The notes under the pieces are model-generated. The model ran no database searches, was not told the DNA's origin, and was given only the letters and a program-made list of their open reading frames with translations. A DNA stretch of 64,000 nt from Nepenthes gracilis (Eukaryota > Streptophyta > Magnoliopsida > Caryophyllales > Nepenthaceae), in NCBI GenBank assembly GCA_033239525.1, contig BSYO01000030.1, positions 3,200,850 to 3,264,849 on the forward strand. The letters run 5' to 3'. The first letter of the stretch is position 1. Each line of letters opens with the position of its first letter. This document shows, one piece after another, positions 1 through 12,399 of this stretch. Position numbers and translations under genes: made by a program.

Positions 1-2243
1 ATGGATTGAGATAAACCCATTCTTTCAAGTTTCAATTTTTGAAATTTGACTTGCTGGCGCTCGGCCCTCCAGGCCGTCTCCTTCGGTGACCCTCCTCTGG
101 CCGGGCGGTGCCGGAGCCGGCCTCGGCCGGCCTCCTGGTCGCTCAGCCCGGTCGCCTATCGGTTCCCGTTTCTAGCTTCCTACGTGTTCTGGACCTTAGA
201 TCCGGAAAGTTGGCGTTCTTTGAATCTTTAATCCAGGTTTGATGCAAATGGAGTTCTCGATCGGTTCTCCCATTTGATGGGGATGTCATCTTGTTTTGGG
301 CCTTGCTTCGCATTTGTCTGTGGGATGGGATTTGCCCTTCTGGATTCGAGAGGGCAGCTGATATATGGAGAGCTCGGCCCTCTCGCTTCATCTGCCGCTT
401 CCTTAGGTCTGTGTCCCGGCCTGTTGCGCCTTGACGCCCGTCGGAGGACATTGGGGATTTCTGTTGTGCTAGTTTGGTGATATTGGGCGTTGGCCTACCG
501 GGTAGATCCTTCGAATTGCTCCATTGAAGTTTTTTGGGTTCAGAGAGTGAGCAGCAGTCCTTTGGACTGCTGTGGTCTGGTATTCACTGCCAGTTTGTTG
601 CTGTTGTATCTTTGCAATAGCTCTTTCCAGTGGGCTGCTGTCTCACCTCGAAGGAACTGATGCTGCCGACTGTCTTTTGGTGACTAAATTTCCTTTTTGT
701 TGAGATAGTGCCCTTTATGTACGCTGCTTAATTGTGGTGTAATAGTGTTGCTGTTGTCTGGCTTTTAATGCCAGTTTGTATGCTGTTATTGGGTGCAATT
801 GATCCAGCTGCGGTGAGGGTGTCATCCTGCTTGATGATCCCTGTGAAGAGGAATTCCTGGCATTTGATGTAAGTGTTGTGGGCTGTGCTGATGCCCATTG
901 GCTTGCTGGCAGTTCTGCACTGCCGTGTAGTTTGCTGTCTCATCTGGAAGGAATTGGTGTAGCCGAATTTCCTATGGCGCTGCTCTGATTTTTCTTTGGC
1001 TGTGTGTCCCATTTGTTGATTGGGTTGGGGGACCCGTGTGTTTAAAGATTGGGTTCATTTGGCTGAGGGCTGAGTAGTTGGCTGCGGATTATTTTGGTTG
1101 CTAAAATTTCCTCTTGTTGAGGAGGAGCTGGTCTGCTTGCTACTTTATTATAGTGAGTTTTTGGTGCAGTCCTGCGGATTGCCTTTGTCTGGCTTCTACA
1201 GCCAGTCGGTTGCTATTGTTGCTTTGCAACAATTTTGCTTGGGCTGCAATGGATGATGAGCCTTCGGTGGCTGATCCGATTGGCGTGTTTTGCATTTCCT
1301 GCTGCCAGGAGTGGCTTATGGAGTGCGTTGGAGTGCTGCTGTTTCAGCTGAGGCTGTTCTGAGCAGGTTTTCTTCCTTGGTTTATGCTGATGCTGAGGCT
1401 TGTGGATATGCTCCTGCATTGATGCAGCTTTGCAAGGTGCTGGCATCAAATTGATGCCATTAATTGTGAGGCTGTGGCTGGTGAGTTGCTGGCCCAGCTT
1501 TGTTGATGGGTGAAATGCAGATTATGCATTGGATGCTGTTGGGTTATGGCCACTGTATTTGTCTGATGGACTGGGTTGCCTCACTGCATCTAATTCAGTG
1601 GATCCCAGTGCTGGCTGGTCTTTGGTGATTGGTGGGCAGCAATGTTGGGGCTGCTTCTGACGATCCCAGTGTGGTTTGTAGATCTGGTGCTGCTGGTTTT
1701 TGGTGCTGCTACTCTCCAGTGATGCTGTTATGCAGGCTGTGGATGTTGCCTGTTGATTTGTTGCACTGAGCTTGTGTATACTGGTTGTTGCGTATGCATT
1801 TGGCGGCCTTCTGGCCTGGCTGGTGTGCTAACTTGCATCCAATTTTGCTCCTGCCTGTTGTTGGGAGCTGAAATGGCTGACGGATTTCCTGGAGGCATGG
1901 TGTGAGCCATTGCTGTAGTGGTTCGGTATTGGCTTGAAGCTGATCTGGGCAGATCCAGTATGCCTATGCTGAAGACTGATCTGGGCAGGAGTTGATTGTG
2001 GCAGAATAGTTTGACGCAGCACTTGTGTCACTTTTTGTCCATTGATTTAATATGTAAACTCATTTACATATTTTGTTTTCTGCTAACGGTGTCCTCTTAG
2101 AGGCTTTTGGTATTATCGATGTACCGGTTTTAAGCATCTTATGTTTTATTTCCAAGTCAAAAACTTGGAGATAAAATATAGTTTGTGTAATTTTTTCTCC
2201 CGTTAATCCAAAATACTTACTTACCAAAAAAAAAAAAAAAAAA
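1..2243 (+). other. T/G-rich segment ending in oligo(A), possible retroposon 3' end
   Basis: The plus strand is unusually T/G-rich and has no convincing reading frame. The stretches around 560-710, 765-990 and 1097-1250 are diverged repeats of one another; for example the block near 681-710 resembles the block near 1099-1128. The segment ends in a run of A at about 2226-2243, preceded by a TC-rich tail. An untemplated-looking A tail suggests the 3' end of a LINE or a retroposed transcript. The 5' boundary lies outside the window or is not visible, so no target-site duplication can be checked. It could also be decayed LTR-element leader sequence. Confidence 0.35.
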
Positions 2244-4531
2244 GGTTATTGACGTCAACTGATCCCATTGATTTTTTTTAAATAAACATAAACTAAACAT
2301 AAATGGATTAATAATGAAATTGAAATTTTTATTTGACCATATTGATTGATGTGACCCATTGATATCTCTCTGAGATTAGTAGATCTTTCACCATCTGTTT
2401 TCCAAAAATAATAACATGAAGGTTTTAAATTTACCTTGTTAAAAAATAGTCAACCAAAGTGCTGATTTTTCATATCAATTTCACAAAAACAACTGTGTAT
2501 TAGCTCCATTGATAAAAATTCTTGGACCTGCCTTTGCTTTCACTGCATAGCTCCACTCTATGTAGCTCCAATTTAGGGCCAAGCAGCTCGTTTTTCTTTG
2601 AGATGTTGTAAATTCTACTCTAGGTAGCACTCTCCTTGGTTGCCCATTCCATAGCTTTGTCCTTTGCATCAAACTTGCCTTGCTAGCTCGTTGGTGTGGC
2701 TCATTATGGATGTTTTTATCAGTATTGGTTGCAGTTATCTTATTACCAGCCGTGTTGCGCGATATATATTAATATCGGATATATTGGATACAATTTTTTT
2801 TTTTTGTGAAACAAACAAAACAATTTTGGAGGAATATTGGCCGATATAATACATATATCGTCGTTATGGTAGTATATTACGATTTTATCGTGATATCGAG
2901 GGGATCTAATACCAATCTGTTACACTTCGACCAATATTTCATTCTATCATCAAGTGAGACTGTCATATGAAAACCCTCGGCAATAGGCCCAGCTTTGCCG
3001 AATGGGTGCATGAGCATCTACAAGTTGTGCTGTCATGGATGACCATCCTTTTGCTCTTGACCCCCGTTGAACCAGAGATTCTCCCTCAATTCCAGTAAAG
3101 CTCATGAGTCTCATGCGCATTGTTACTTAAATATTGATATGACCAATGATGGGTGGCTCTAAGCTCATGGAAACCGAGCAATCAAAGATCATATACCCAT
3201 TCCTCCTAAAGACATGCAAAAGCCAAAGAAGAAAAAAAAACCTCATATTATGAAATGTCCTACTTTGTCTACTTTGTTCCTTGTGCTACTTTATCTTCTG
3301 TTATTTGTTATGGGACTAGTCCCCTTTTGTGGATCGGCTCGGAGTTATGTCCGGGACTACTTGGCCTGGGTTTAGCTTCATTTTACTTCCATTTTTGAGG
3401 ATCTCTTTCCTATTGTTTTGCCGGTCTGTTTCAGGTTTGTCATAGCTTGTTTAGTTCATGCTCTTAGTCTGGAAATATGCCTTAAACTAAGACCTTTTTG
3501 AACCGAGTGCTGTTATGGTCCTCCCATTCCTTAGGTTTGCATATCCATATAAGATCTCTTTCCTATAGTAGAATATATTATCCTCTATATTATGATATAT
3601 CATTACGGTGGCATATGGTGAATTTGTCGAGCTATTTGGAAATTTGCATTGGGAGGCTTGATATTTCATTCCATGCGCTTGTCTGTTGGTTTGACATCAC
3701 CCTTTCCTTCGTAATGAAACGATTGTGGTTCCCAGTAGCACAAGAAGCTAATTTTATTCCACATATTCAAAAGACAGCTAATTTACATAATGTTGTTTTG
3801 GCCAAATTTGTATTTAAAATCTTATGACATTCAATCAATTCTGAACTATAGAATCCTCACCATTCATTATCTTAGTCCTTGGGTGGATGTAGGAGCCTAA
3901 GAAGTGAGAGGACCATAACAAGTTTCATTTGAGCCTTGTTTTTTCACATTCCTTTACTGTATTTATTTTTGAGCTAAGTACCTATAACCCGGCCTCCCCC
4001 CCCCCCTCAAAAAAAAAAAAAAACACCAAGACACACAAAAAGAAGGTTCAGATAACCCTTTTGGGCCATAACCTACTTTTGCTATATAATCTCTTGCAAA
4101 ATGAATTGCTTTATGGTCAAAGTTGAAAGTGTCTCCTCTGAAATTCTTATCTATGCAGAGTTGTTGGTATCTTTCTTTTAGCGTTTAAGACTAAGTATAT
4201 CATTGTAAATTTAGTAATTAAAAAAATATATTATTTTTGATTAGCAGAGAGGGAAACTATGGAGGTCAAATTGTGGAGATCTTTGGTTATGTTCTGTTCA
4301 AATAGGATTTTGCAGTTTTGCATCTAAAACCCAGGAAAATTGTAAGGAAAACCTTGACAAACTTTGTGGGTCCTACGTATAAGAAAATTAGATTTCCGAG
4401 GGTTCTGCGTCCTGCGAACCAAACAAAATTACATTTTATATGTTTCTATAGTTTTTCCATCTACAGTTTTACACCCATTTCATAGTTTTCCACGGATTTT
4501 ATAGCAATTAACGATGTTCTTACCTATGCAG
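2244..4531. other. Non-coding spacer or introns of the gene ending at 4905
   Basis: I see no protein-coding exon that I can support here. The stretch holds one copy of the dispersed [11 protein letters not shown] repeat (about 2750-2935), an oligo(C)/oligo(A) tract near 3990-4022, and AT-rich sequence. A phrase near 4147-4175 (cttatctatgcagag) echoes the real exon acceptor at 4520-4532, which suggests a small local duplication. Upstream exons of the gene ending at 4905 should lie to the left, here or before the window, but I could not identify them. Confidence 0.4.
2750..2935. repeat. Dispersed GATATAT/CGATAT-rich repeat, copy 1
   Basis: AT-rich stretch built from gatatat, atatcg and ggatac words, with an internal oligo(T). 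The same vocabulary recurs at about 8640-8915, 9420-9790, 11010-11110, 31930-31975, 51490-51740, 53600-53820 and 56135-56260. No clear terminal inverted repeat or target duplication is visible. Confidence 0.55.
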
Positions 4532-4905
4532 AGCTGCTTTTATGTGTGGGAGGGAGCCCAACTTTGAGCTCTCAGATGCGGAGAAGAAAGAACTAAAGAC
4601 ATGCAACTGGGATGAGTTCTTATCAACTACTCGTCGTTCCATAACCAGTAAAAGTAATTCTCCTTTTGCTTCTGTTATCTGCCTCAGCTTCTTCTTCTTC
4701 TTCTTCTTTTTTTAAATAAAAATAAAATTCATGGGTACCTAGTAAATTGTGCTTAATCGATGTTCCAGAAACCATGAGAAGGCATGGGACAGGATCACAA
4801 ATCATATCAGAGACTTCGGCTCAGAATGACTCGGAAGCTGACCGAGCAGCCGAGGATGGATCCTCGTCTCTAGATGACACTGAGCAAGAACCATCAATCA
4901 CTTAA
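4532..4905 (+). CDS. Last two exons of an unrecognised plant gene (partial)
   Basis: Exon A (4532-4647) follows a tacctatgcag acceptor and ends at a GTAAAAG donor; exon B (4769-4905) follows a gttccag acceptor and ends at TAA (4903-4905). The phases agree: one base of a codon at the end of A plus two at the start of B. The joined frame gives about 83 residues: a segment rich in acidic and Lys residues including FELSDAEKKELK and CNWDEFLSTTRRS, then a low-complexity Ser/Glu/Asp-rich tail ending EPSIT. The tail looks disordered. I do not recognise the family and give no function. Support is the clean GT-AG pair, an open frame across the junction and codon-like composition unlike the AT-rich flanks. 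The rest of the gene lies to the left and was not found. Confidence 0.45.
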
Positions 4906-5554
4906 TTGGTCATATTCTAGAATCCGGGTTAGCCCTGGGCTCTGGAAATTGCTTTATCTCGTTGCCCTTATATTTATGGGCATTAAGGCCCCCATTTAGG
5001 GCAAGTGTACGAGGCCCTTCAGGGCAAGTATATAAATACATATATACATACAGTGTAATAAATGGGTTATAGTCATATGCCTCATTGGCATTTTTACTGC
5101 TAAAAGAATTCGCTAGTCTTGTCATAATCATTAGTTGGATACTAAGTCATAGTATAATAGTAATGTTACTTTATTATAAGTTAGAGGTTATGTGTTCAAA
5201 TCTTTTGCCTTATTAGCATTACTTGGAGTGAAATTGTGGAAATTTATGAAGATGTACAACCGTGAGAGCTTAGTAGTCAGGGTGATGCTATTGGAGTGGT
5301 GAAAATACAAGGGGCCGCCAATTATCAAACCATATGAAAGTTAACTTGCCATATTCAATGATAGAACATATATACAATCTTTGTTATTCCATAAGATTCA
5401 TAAAGAGCCTGATTTTTCTATAAAGTGAGTTGGTCTTGAAGTGCGTCAAGCTAGATAGTTGCTTGGGCAAAATCCAATATGACTCGGGCTCTATGTAAAA
5501 TAAGGATAAGATCTCCCAACTCCAAGTTAATCACCTGATGACATTCATAATAGT
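4906..5554. other. Non-coding, probable 3' UTR and spacer
   Basis: Follows the stop codon of the gene fragment ending at 4905. AT-rich, with no exon or repeat that I can name. Confidence 0.4.
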
Positions 5555-6300
5555 TTATGGCTTCAACAAAACTCTAAACGTGGGAATCCCTTCAGAGTCA
5601 GCACTCCAAGCCAAAGGCATAACTTCCTTAAATCTTGGATGCTTTATGAGAAAAAATTTTAAATTTAGAAACACTACCTTACAAGATGAGGAGGCATAGA
5701 ACTTGATATGAGACAAAAGTGTTGTGAAAGATCGCCTTGTATACAATCTAGAGCAGACTGCCATTAGTAAGGAAGACTGCCAGTTTTTGGTAAATATATG
5801 TGGGTCATTCCCTCATATTGCATCTAGTATAGAAACAACCAACGAAACTTGAGTCCATGAAGCCACAGTTATATAAACATCAATTGATATCATGAATAGA
5901 GTAAATCACCGTGTTACCACCCAATTTCTCCAAATCAATCTTGAAAACATTAAAGTCACCCAAAACTTCTCAGGGCAGGGCCATATTCCTTGCTGCCATG
6001 AGCTCCAGATAACTCTAGAGGCTTCTTCTTACAATGTCAAATGTGACCCATAAACAGAGGATATTATGAACATCTTAAAGATCAGCACCTTTAAACCTCT
6101 GCAATAACCAAGTTTTTCATGCTTCTCAAGTATATCAATGTCAATGAAAGTTGGTTCCCAACCAAATTAAGTATGACAACGGATAGAGCAACTATAATTC
6201 ATTTTCCATTGCCACCCATGCATGATTTTTGAGGAAATGAATCTGTCACAACTATTTAAACTCTTGTTTCTGCAAGTGTACAAACAGGGAGGTCAGATAA
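5555..6300 (-). pseudogene. Decayed LINE (L1-type) endonuclease domain
   Basis: Read on the minus strand from about 6290 down to 5555, stretches in shifting frames match the plant L1 ORF2 endonuclease in order: an ETRV motif near the start, then HGWQWKMNY, then EPTFIDIDILEK, then VYGSHLTL, then the catalytic-region signature LGDFNVFK with EKLGGN just after, then a CNMRE segment, and finally KHPRFKEV with PTFR. The last part is the open stretch 5555-5764. Several frameshifts and stops show it is dead. The reverse transcriptase that should follow at lower coordinates is missing, so this is a fragment. Sequence up to about 6850 may be more of the same LINE (the ORF1-ORF2 region), but I cannot prove it. 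Confidence 0.7.
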
Positions 6301-8251
6301 TGTGAGAAATTCGCAGGAACCTTCTAATCTTTTGAGGCCGAATAATTCATCTAACATTCCATTTATATGTGGGTCATTTGATAATCATGCCAAGCGGTTT
6401 GCCTCTTTTGGGCCCCTGAAAATTCTACTTTTCTAACAGAACATGGTTGTCTTTACACATACTACCCTCAATAGCCTACCTGTAAAGGGGTGAGTTGACA
6501 CCCGCCTTAACCATAGAGACACTCTAGACAAATAAACAGCCGAAGAAGCCGAAAGAGGATCAGCCCTTGCCCAACCAAAAGGTGATACTTTCATCCACAA
6601 GGGAGAAGGCCAAGGAGGAGTTTCTTGTAAAAATAGGCATCGAAGAAGGGAACTTCGGATTGTTGCTAGAGCTGCAAGTCAAGGTGGGATGCTAGCAAAT
6701 CAGAGAACTTTTATCTAAGGTGGTGGCAGAAGGAGCTTAAAGAATGGAAGCTGTGGGTCTAAACATCTGCTTGAGCCCAGCCAGACAGGAACTTGGGCTT
6801 TGACCAAATGAGTTACCAGGTAGAGCATTTGGTAGGCTTTCGCTAGTACTCCATATTAGAAATTAGCTTCGATACCATATTAGAATTTGAAGATATCAAA
6901 GCTGAAAATAATGTGTGGAAACATGAAGAAGAGGAGATGATCCATCCGAATTCGGTGGTTGAAGTTCCTGCCCATGAAGATCAAAACATGATGCTGATAA
7001 TCTAAATTCAGTTATGTAAAACTCATAAAGATAAGCTGCTGTATCAGTAATACAGAAGAACAGAACGCAGGTACACAAACTGTATAATGAGAAGCAGGAC
7101 ATGATGCTTCTGTAATTCAAGTTCAGTACACAGACAGCAGTATGGAAGAACACAAGATAGAGATCATCAATTATATGTACGTGTAACCATAAACTGAAAC
7201 AGAGGGAACAGAATATCAGTGACAACATCAATATATGAACAGAAAATAGAAATGAAAAGCACCATGTGAGCTTATGGAGCTGTTTGTGTATTTTATTAAT
7301 TCAGGAACTGGATTTTACAATTATAAAATCAACTACTTATACAACAGTTGTCGATCAATTATAACCATAGAATTAATTTCTACTTAAACTAATCCTAACC
7401 ATTCATAAGAAAATACAAAATTATATGAAAACTAAACTTATACATAACGTTGAAATATAATAAGCACAATGTGTTTTTGTTAATAACCTTTGATCCGCGG
7501 CATTGTATGTTAACCAATTGAGAAGTGACTCGGATTGCTGATGAAGTTGAAGTATAATTCAGCAATGCAGTGATGAAGCCATGGTAACTGGTGTATAACT
7601 AAACAGTGATGGAAGAAATGTGACAGTAGCTTCTGTTAGATTTGAAGATTCTGTGTTAATGAATGGATGACAGCAGTTTGCAAAACACTTGGCTGATATT
7701 CTACGGTGACTACGTGCTGATGAACAAAAATTTATTCTTAACTTTTATTTTTTTAATTATGCTGTTAACTCTTATATTACTACTATTTTTATTTTTATTT
7801 TTTGTATTTTTTTTGAATTTGATATAAAAAATTCAAAATTAACCTTTTTATTTTAATATTTCAGTAAGTTTTCTTTCGTCATCATGAGTATATGATTATC
7901 TCGATTATTTAAAATTGACATTTATTTTGATTTTTTCAATTTTTCAACACGTTTATTACCATGCTATTCAACATACAGACAACTGGCATGAAAATTTCCA
8001 TATTGTAAAAATAGTACCACAATAAAAAAACAAAATAAAAAAAGTTACAAATATTTTAATTTCTACTCCCATGCCTCCTAAAAAAAATCTCAATCATTAG
8101 AACGATAAAAAAAATCTAATATTTATAAAATCATAAAGAATCCATTGTTTTGATATTCTTTGAACTCTTGACATCGAAAAGACAGCTCTTAAGCTCCTTG
8201 AAGCTCACTAAAGCTTGCGATCTCACAATATTTTGTCTAAATTTGACGACT
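6301..8251. other. Spacer downstream of the RIN4-like gene
   Basis: No supported gene. A minus-strand TGGTATCGAAGC at about 6866-6877 resembles the initiator-Met tRNA primer-binding site of LTR elements and is bordered by an attctaata phrase, so a decayed LTR may lie to its right (6880-7300); no matching second LTR was seen. From 7740 to 8150 the sequence is almost pure A/T and probably includes the terminator side of the RIN4-like gene. Confidence 0.35.
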
Positions 8252-11200
8252 TCAGGGTTTGAACCACGGAAAACAGCAACCCTGCTAACAAATGAGCAAA
8301 CAAGATATAAGGGTTAATGAATCAAAGACTGTAATTTCATTCTAACTTTATTTTAAGGGAATTATTATTCATTTATTTAGTTGAAATTTTAAGAAAGATG
8401 ATAGTTATTCCCGAAAATTACAATTACTAGATAAGTGGGAACAACTAATATCAGGGATGGTGATATTTTTCATTCCCAAACTTCAGGAAATTGCAATCCC
8501 CAACTGGCTGCCGACGACCACAGATGTTGGCTGCCACTGGCATTGATATCAAGAAATCAAATTAGCATACTGCAATTCCATTCTAGCTTCTTTCCAACAA
8601 GGGAATTATAACTTGTATGTCTCGTTAGAATAATTGATGTAAATATTTGTCGATATATATTAGTATTGAAATTCCCCCCCCCCGATATCTATATTTTTTA
8701 ATATCGTGACAATATTACAATACATTTTCATATCGGGGAGGTTTCAATACTAATATCGATAATATGTCGCAATATATAGACTGACCTTTAGTAGACATAT
8801 TGGCCAATACAACGATATATCGATCAATATACCCCTATCAACTTATGATTTTTTTCCTTCTGATATATTCGATACTAATCTAATCACAACCTATATCAAT
8901 ATTTACATCCATGGTTGAAGCTTTATTTGCATTGAACTGCAATAACTAGAGAAATGAAAACAAAAAATACCAGAGGTAATAGTGGCATTTTTCATTCCAA
9001 AACTTCAGGGAAACACAATTCTCAATAGCTTGCCAGCACCTTCAATTCCATTTCTTATCTTATTTATAATAACTCTCTTTCCTATGTTATGCTTACCTAT
9101 TTCCACCTTAATCTATCATTTTATCAATCAAATCTACGACAAATGCTATGGTCATACCTTTTTGGCATTGTCAGTCTGATGGCTCGGGGTGGCATTAGAC
9201 GGGCCATCACTGGGTATTGCTTGACCCCTCTTTTGCTGCCTCAATCCATCAAAAACAGATGTGTAAGCTTCAGCTTGTTCAGGGTCGTCTACCCACCCCC
9301 CGAACTTTGGAACACCGGTGCCTCCGGCGAGCTGCAGAGATCAGAAACCCATGTCTTCTCAGAGAGGAAAAAAAGCTTTTTAAAGATTTCATGAAGCAAC
9401 TCTATCCAAGATGAAAATATGGATTGACATATATTAATATTGGATCCTTTCATTTTAATATTTTCTAATACCAGAGTAATATTGCGATATATTGTCTTAT
9501 TATATCAGCAATATATTTTGATATACTAGTTGATATTTCTTTGTTATTTTACAATTCTCAGAAATATTTTTCTTTTAATATTATCCTATATTAATATACA
9601 TTGTCTGATATATCTGACAGTAATATTGATATTTTTATCCATGAACACTACTTTAATCTAGCTAGTGGATTAAAATAAAATATTGGCTGAAACATACTGA
9701 AATTAAGGATCCTGATATCTGGAATTCCCATGAAAGGTGTTCATGTCGGTGAGATAATGCAATATGTAGACTAATATTTCAATATCCGCCTTTTTTTGTT
9801 CTAATTCGATTCTTAAAATTTAAATCCACATGTTTAAAATATATTAAAGTTTTCTAAAAAGTTTAGGTCTACATTAAACATACACAAACCAATCAGTGGT
9901 GACCGAATATTCTTTTCACTGTAAAATATTAAAATCGGAAAGAAATTTCATCGTTTTCCATGAATGAAAATTTCAATTTTTGCCGATCAATTTGCCTGAT
10001 GATGAAAATTTTCTTTGCGCACGCCAAATGTCAAAAACTCATGTAAGGTTGGGTTTTTTTTAACCATGCCAAACCAAATATGATATATAAATTACTATAT
10101 AAATATCGACTTAACCCACATATAAACTTGACCTCTACAAATTATTTTTATATAATGTAAATTTTGGCTTTACAGTGATATATACTCAATAAGTTGTTTG
10201 GTGTTTGAAAAACTTTGGAGATTTCAATTATCTTATGAATTAGAAATTTAGAATATCTACATTTTCATTTGATTGTTGAAAGTTCTTTTTCATGAGCTAA
10301 ACTATTTTTAATAGATCATAAATTTGAATATTTAAATAAATTGCATTGTTGAGTTAATTAACTAGAAACTCTAATAGTATTATCAAATTTTAATTTATTC
10401 TTTAAGAGAAAAAAAAGTTTTGGGTTGAATTTAGATTTAAGTATAACTCAAATTATAGAATTTTTATCTAATCCTAGCATTGTAGATAGGGTTCGGGCCT
10501 AACTCTCCAGATTCAAATTCCACGTGGAATCAAGGAGATAATTACTTACAATATCTGATCCTCGTCTACGTGTAGCTCCTCCTGGATTTCGATGGTCACC
10601 AGCAAGAGAAGCTCGACCTCCTGGGTGTTGCTGCACCTGCTCATTGGTGGAACTGCAGCTCATATTGTTCTGGCGTGGCGGAGTGCTGGCAGCTTTCCTT
10701 GAGTTTCCACCTACTCTGGCGGTCCTCTGCTCATATGTCGGCAGCTCCTTCGGTTCGGCTTTGAGCACATGGAGGGGACTGCCGGTAGGAGGATTTTGAT
10801 GAGGAAACATATCCAAGTTCCGCTGTGGATCATTGGGATGAGCCATTTGCCCAGGATTCTTGTACTTCCTAGCATTCTCAAAGTACGTTGTGTAAGCAAC
10901 ATTTTCTTCTTCCTCCCAAGCACCAAATTTCGGAACTTTGGAATTCTGTCATCACAAATATAACAGATCTGTTTATTCACACCTGCATTTTCTTTTACAA
11001 ATGTTCTACGTTCACCATGCACTAAAATATCAGTATTGTTTTGGTATCAGTTATGGCAGTTTTGATACCAAACAAAGTATGTCAGTATCGGACATGGTGG
11101 ACACAAAATTATTATCTTGTAATCATATTAAAACTTAGTTAATATGAAATTAACCAGCTTTTATCTGCAACAATATCAATCAATTTATCAATGACAAAAG

Positions 11201-11986
11201 ACCATAAGAGATGAATATCGATGTTGAACAAATAACTTATGAAGATTCTTATGCTACAGATTGGTCATAGCAATGATTGGATTGTGGTTTGCAACATTGA
11301 AGATATCAACAAGCTACATGGACACATTTGCGTCAATGAACAAATAGAAAAGGATATTGCTCATGATCAGAAAAAGAAAACAGGATCAAAACAAGAACAA
11401 TCTCCTTGCACCGATTAGAATTAATCGGTCACGTGACACGTATTATATAATTTATTAAAATAATTAAATGTTATAATTTCATATGATTTTGTTATATTTT
11501 ATTAGAGAAATTTCCTTCTTGATGGGTTTGGATTTTCATGCAAAGAATACCATTTTTATAATTGAAGAATCAATCATCTTCATACCCTGCAAATTAAGAA
11601 TGATGTTGCCCCAAATCCAATCAAAATAAGGAGAATATCCTTGCACCAACTATTGTAGTCAAGAGATCAACAAGGACAATCTGCTTACACAAATTAGTAT
11701 ATTCAATAGATCATTCCCGATAGAGATCCTCATGAGACAGTCCCCATAAAAAATAAAAATAAAAAAATCCAAGCAAACATTGATCACAACAAGAGTCTAC
11801 AAAGGACGAGCAGAATCAAGTTTGGCTTAGTTTCTTCAGAGACCATACCACAAACAGATGATATGCAATCCTCTCCATCCCCCAAAACCAAAAAAGAAAA
11901 AAAGAAACCCGAAACAACGAACAAACCCAATAATCAAACAGTTTAAATGGTATTAAAATCAAACAATATTTGCAACTTACAGCCAT
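8252..11986 (-). CDS. RIN4: RIN4-like immune regulator with two NOI motifs, complete four-exon gene
   Basis: Coding exons on the minus strand: 11986-11981 (Met-Ala), 10945-10550, 9331-9158 and 8281-8252, all with GT-AG introns and phase-0 joins, giving 201 residues (Arabidopsis RIN4 has about 211). Seen: N-terminal NOI motif VPKFGAW at residues 6-12 followed by [10 protein letters not shown]; a basic, Pro/Gln-rich linker; second NOI motif VPKFGGW at 141-147 followed by [10 protein letters not shown]-terminus GCCFPWFKP at 193-201, the CCFPW palmitoylation signature. Known for the family: a plasma-membrane-attached hub of plant immunity, guarded by NLR receptors and cleaved at both NOI motifs by bacterial AvrRpt2, whose VPxFGxW site is kept in both places. 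The Met-Ala first exon is typical of the family and decides the start. No other ATG lies just upstream in frame. Introns of 0.9-1.2 kb hold dispersed repeats. The promoter and first exon are duplicated 7.15 kb upstream. Confidence 0.9.
8640..8915. repeat. Dispersed GATATAT repeat in RIN4-like intron 3
   Basis: Contains tcgatatatatt, aatatcgtgac and a run of ten C, and ends with atatcaatatttacatcc close to catgg, matching the end of other copies (gatattttcatccatg). It lies wholly within the intron 8282-9157. Confidence 0.55.
9420..9790. repeat. Dispersed GATATAT repeats in RIN4-like intron 2
   Basis: One copy at about 9420-9650 ends in aatattgatatttttatcc then atg, the shared right end of the family. 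A second, more decayed piece follows at about 9660-9790. Both lie in the intron 9332-10549. Confidence 0.5.
11010..11110. repeat. Short GATAT-type repeat fragment in RIN4-like intron 1
   Basis: The words atcagtattg, ttttggtatcag and cagtatcggac resemble the dispersed repeat. Only a fragment, inside the intron 10946-11980. Confidence 0.35.
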
Positions 11987-12350
11987 TGAAGAACCCAAAA
12001 AACAGAAAGAATAATTATCACCACCCAATTGGAGAAATCAAATGACTCCTTCAATAACTAGCGTATACGTAAGAGAGGAGAGGAGAGCGAGGAGAGGGAT
12101 CGATGAGAAAGGGCGAGATAGAAAGGGAAGTCTTATAAACAAAAAAAATTGGCCAGAGAAGATTCGTTCAGTTTGACTCTTCTCACCTTACCTTCCCTCT
12201 CTTCGTCGTTCTGCGACTTGCTTACTCTTTCTTCTCCGATCTCCCAAGCCTCATTCCTCTCGCTCTCAGTTGTCTCCCTCACCGTGTCTCGTACACGAGA
12301 ATTGTTCTCGGCATTTTTCAATCGGCGATGAAATTTGAAAATCCACAAGT
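11987..12350 (-). promoter_or_regulatory. RIN4-like core promoter and 5' UTR, possibly bidirectional
   Basis: On the minus strand a CCAAT box (complement of 12148-12152) is followed by a TATA-type TTTATAAG (complement of 12132-12139), then a C/T-rich leader, then the ATG at 11986. The same short stretch read on the plus strand also gives TATAAACA followed by a C/T-rich leader from about 12170, so the element may fire both ways. The block 12133-12348 is translated identically in both tandem copies although the neighbouring AT-rich DNA has drifted, which could mean constraint or simply a young duplication. Confidence 0.6.
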
Positions 12351-12399
12351 AGACATATGTTTGGGGTTTTCACATATGGATCGCACCTTTACCATCGCG

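Noticed and set aside
9089..9394. 101-codon plus-strand frame overlapping RIN4-like exon 3
   Set aside because: Shadow of the minus-strand NOI exon 9331-9158.
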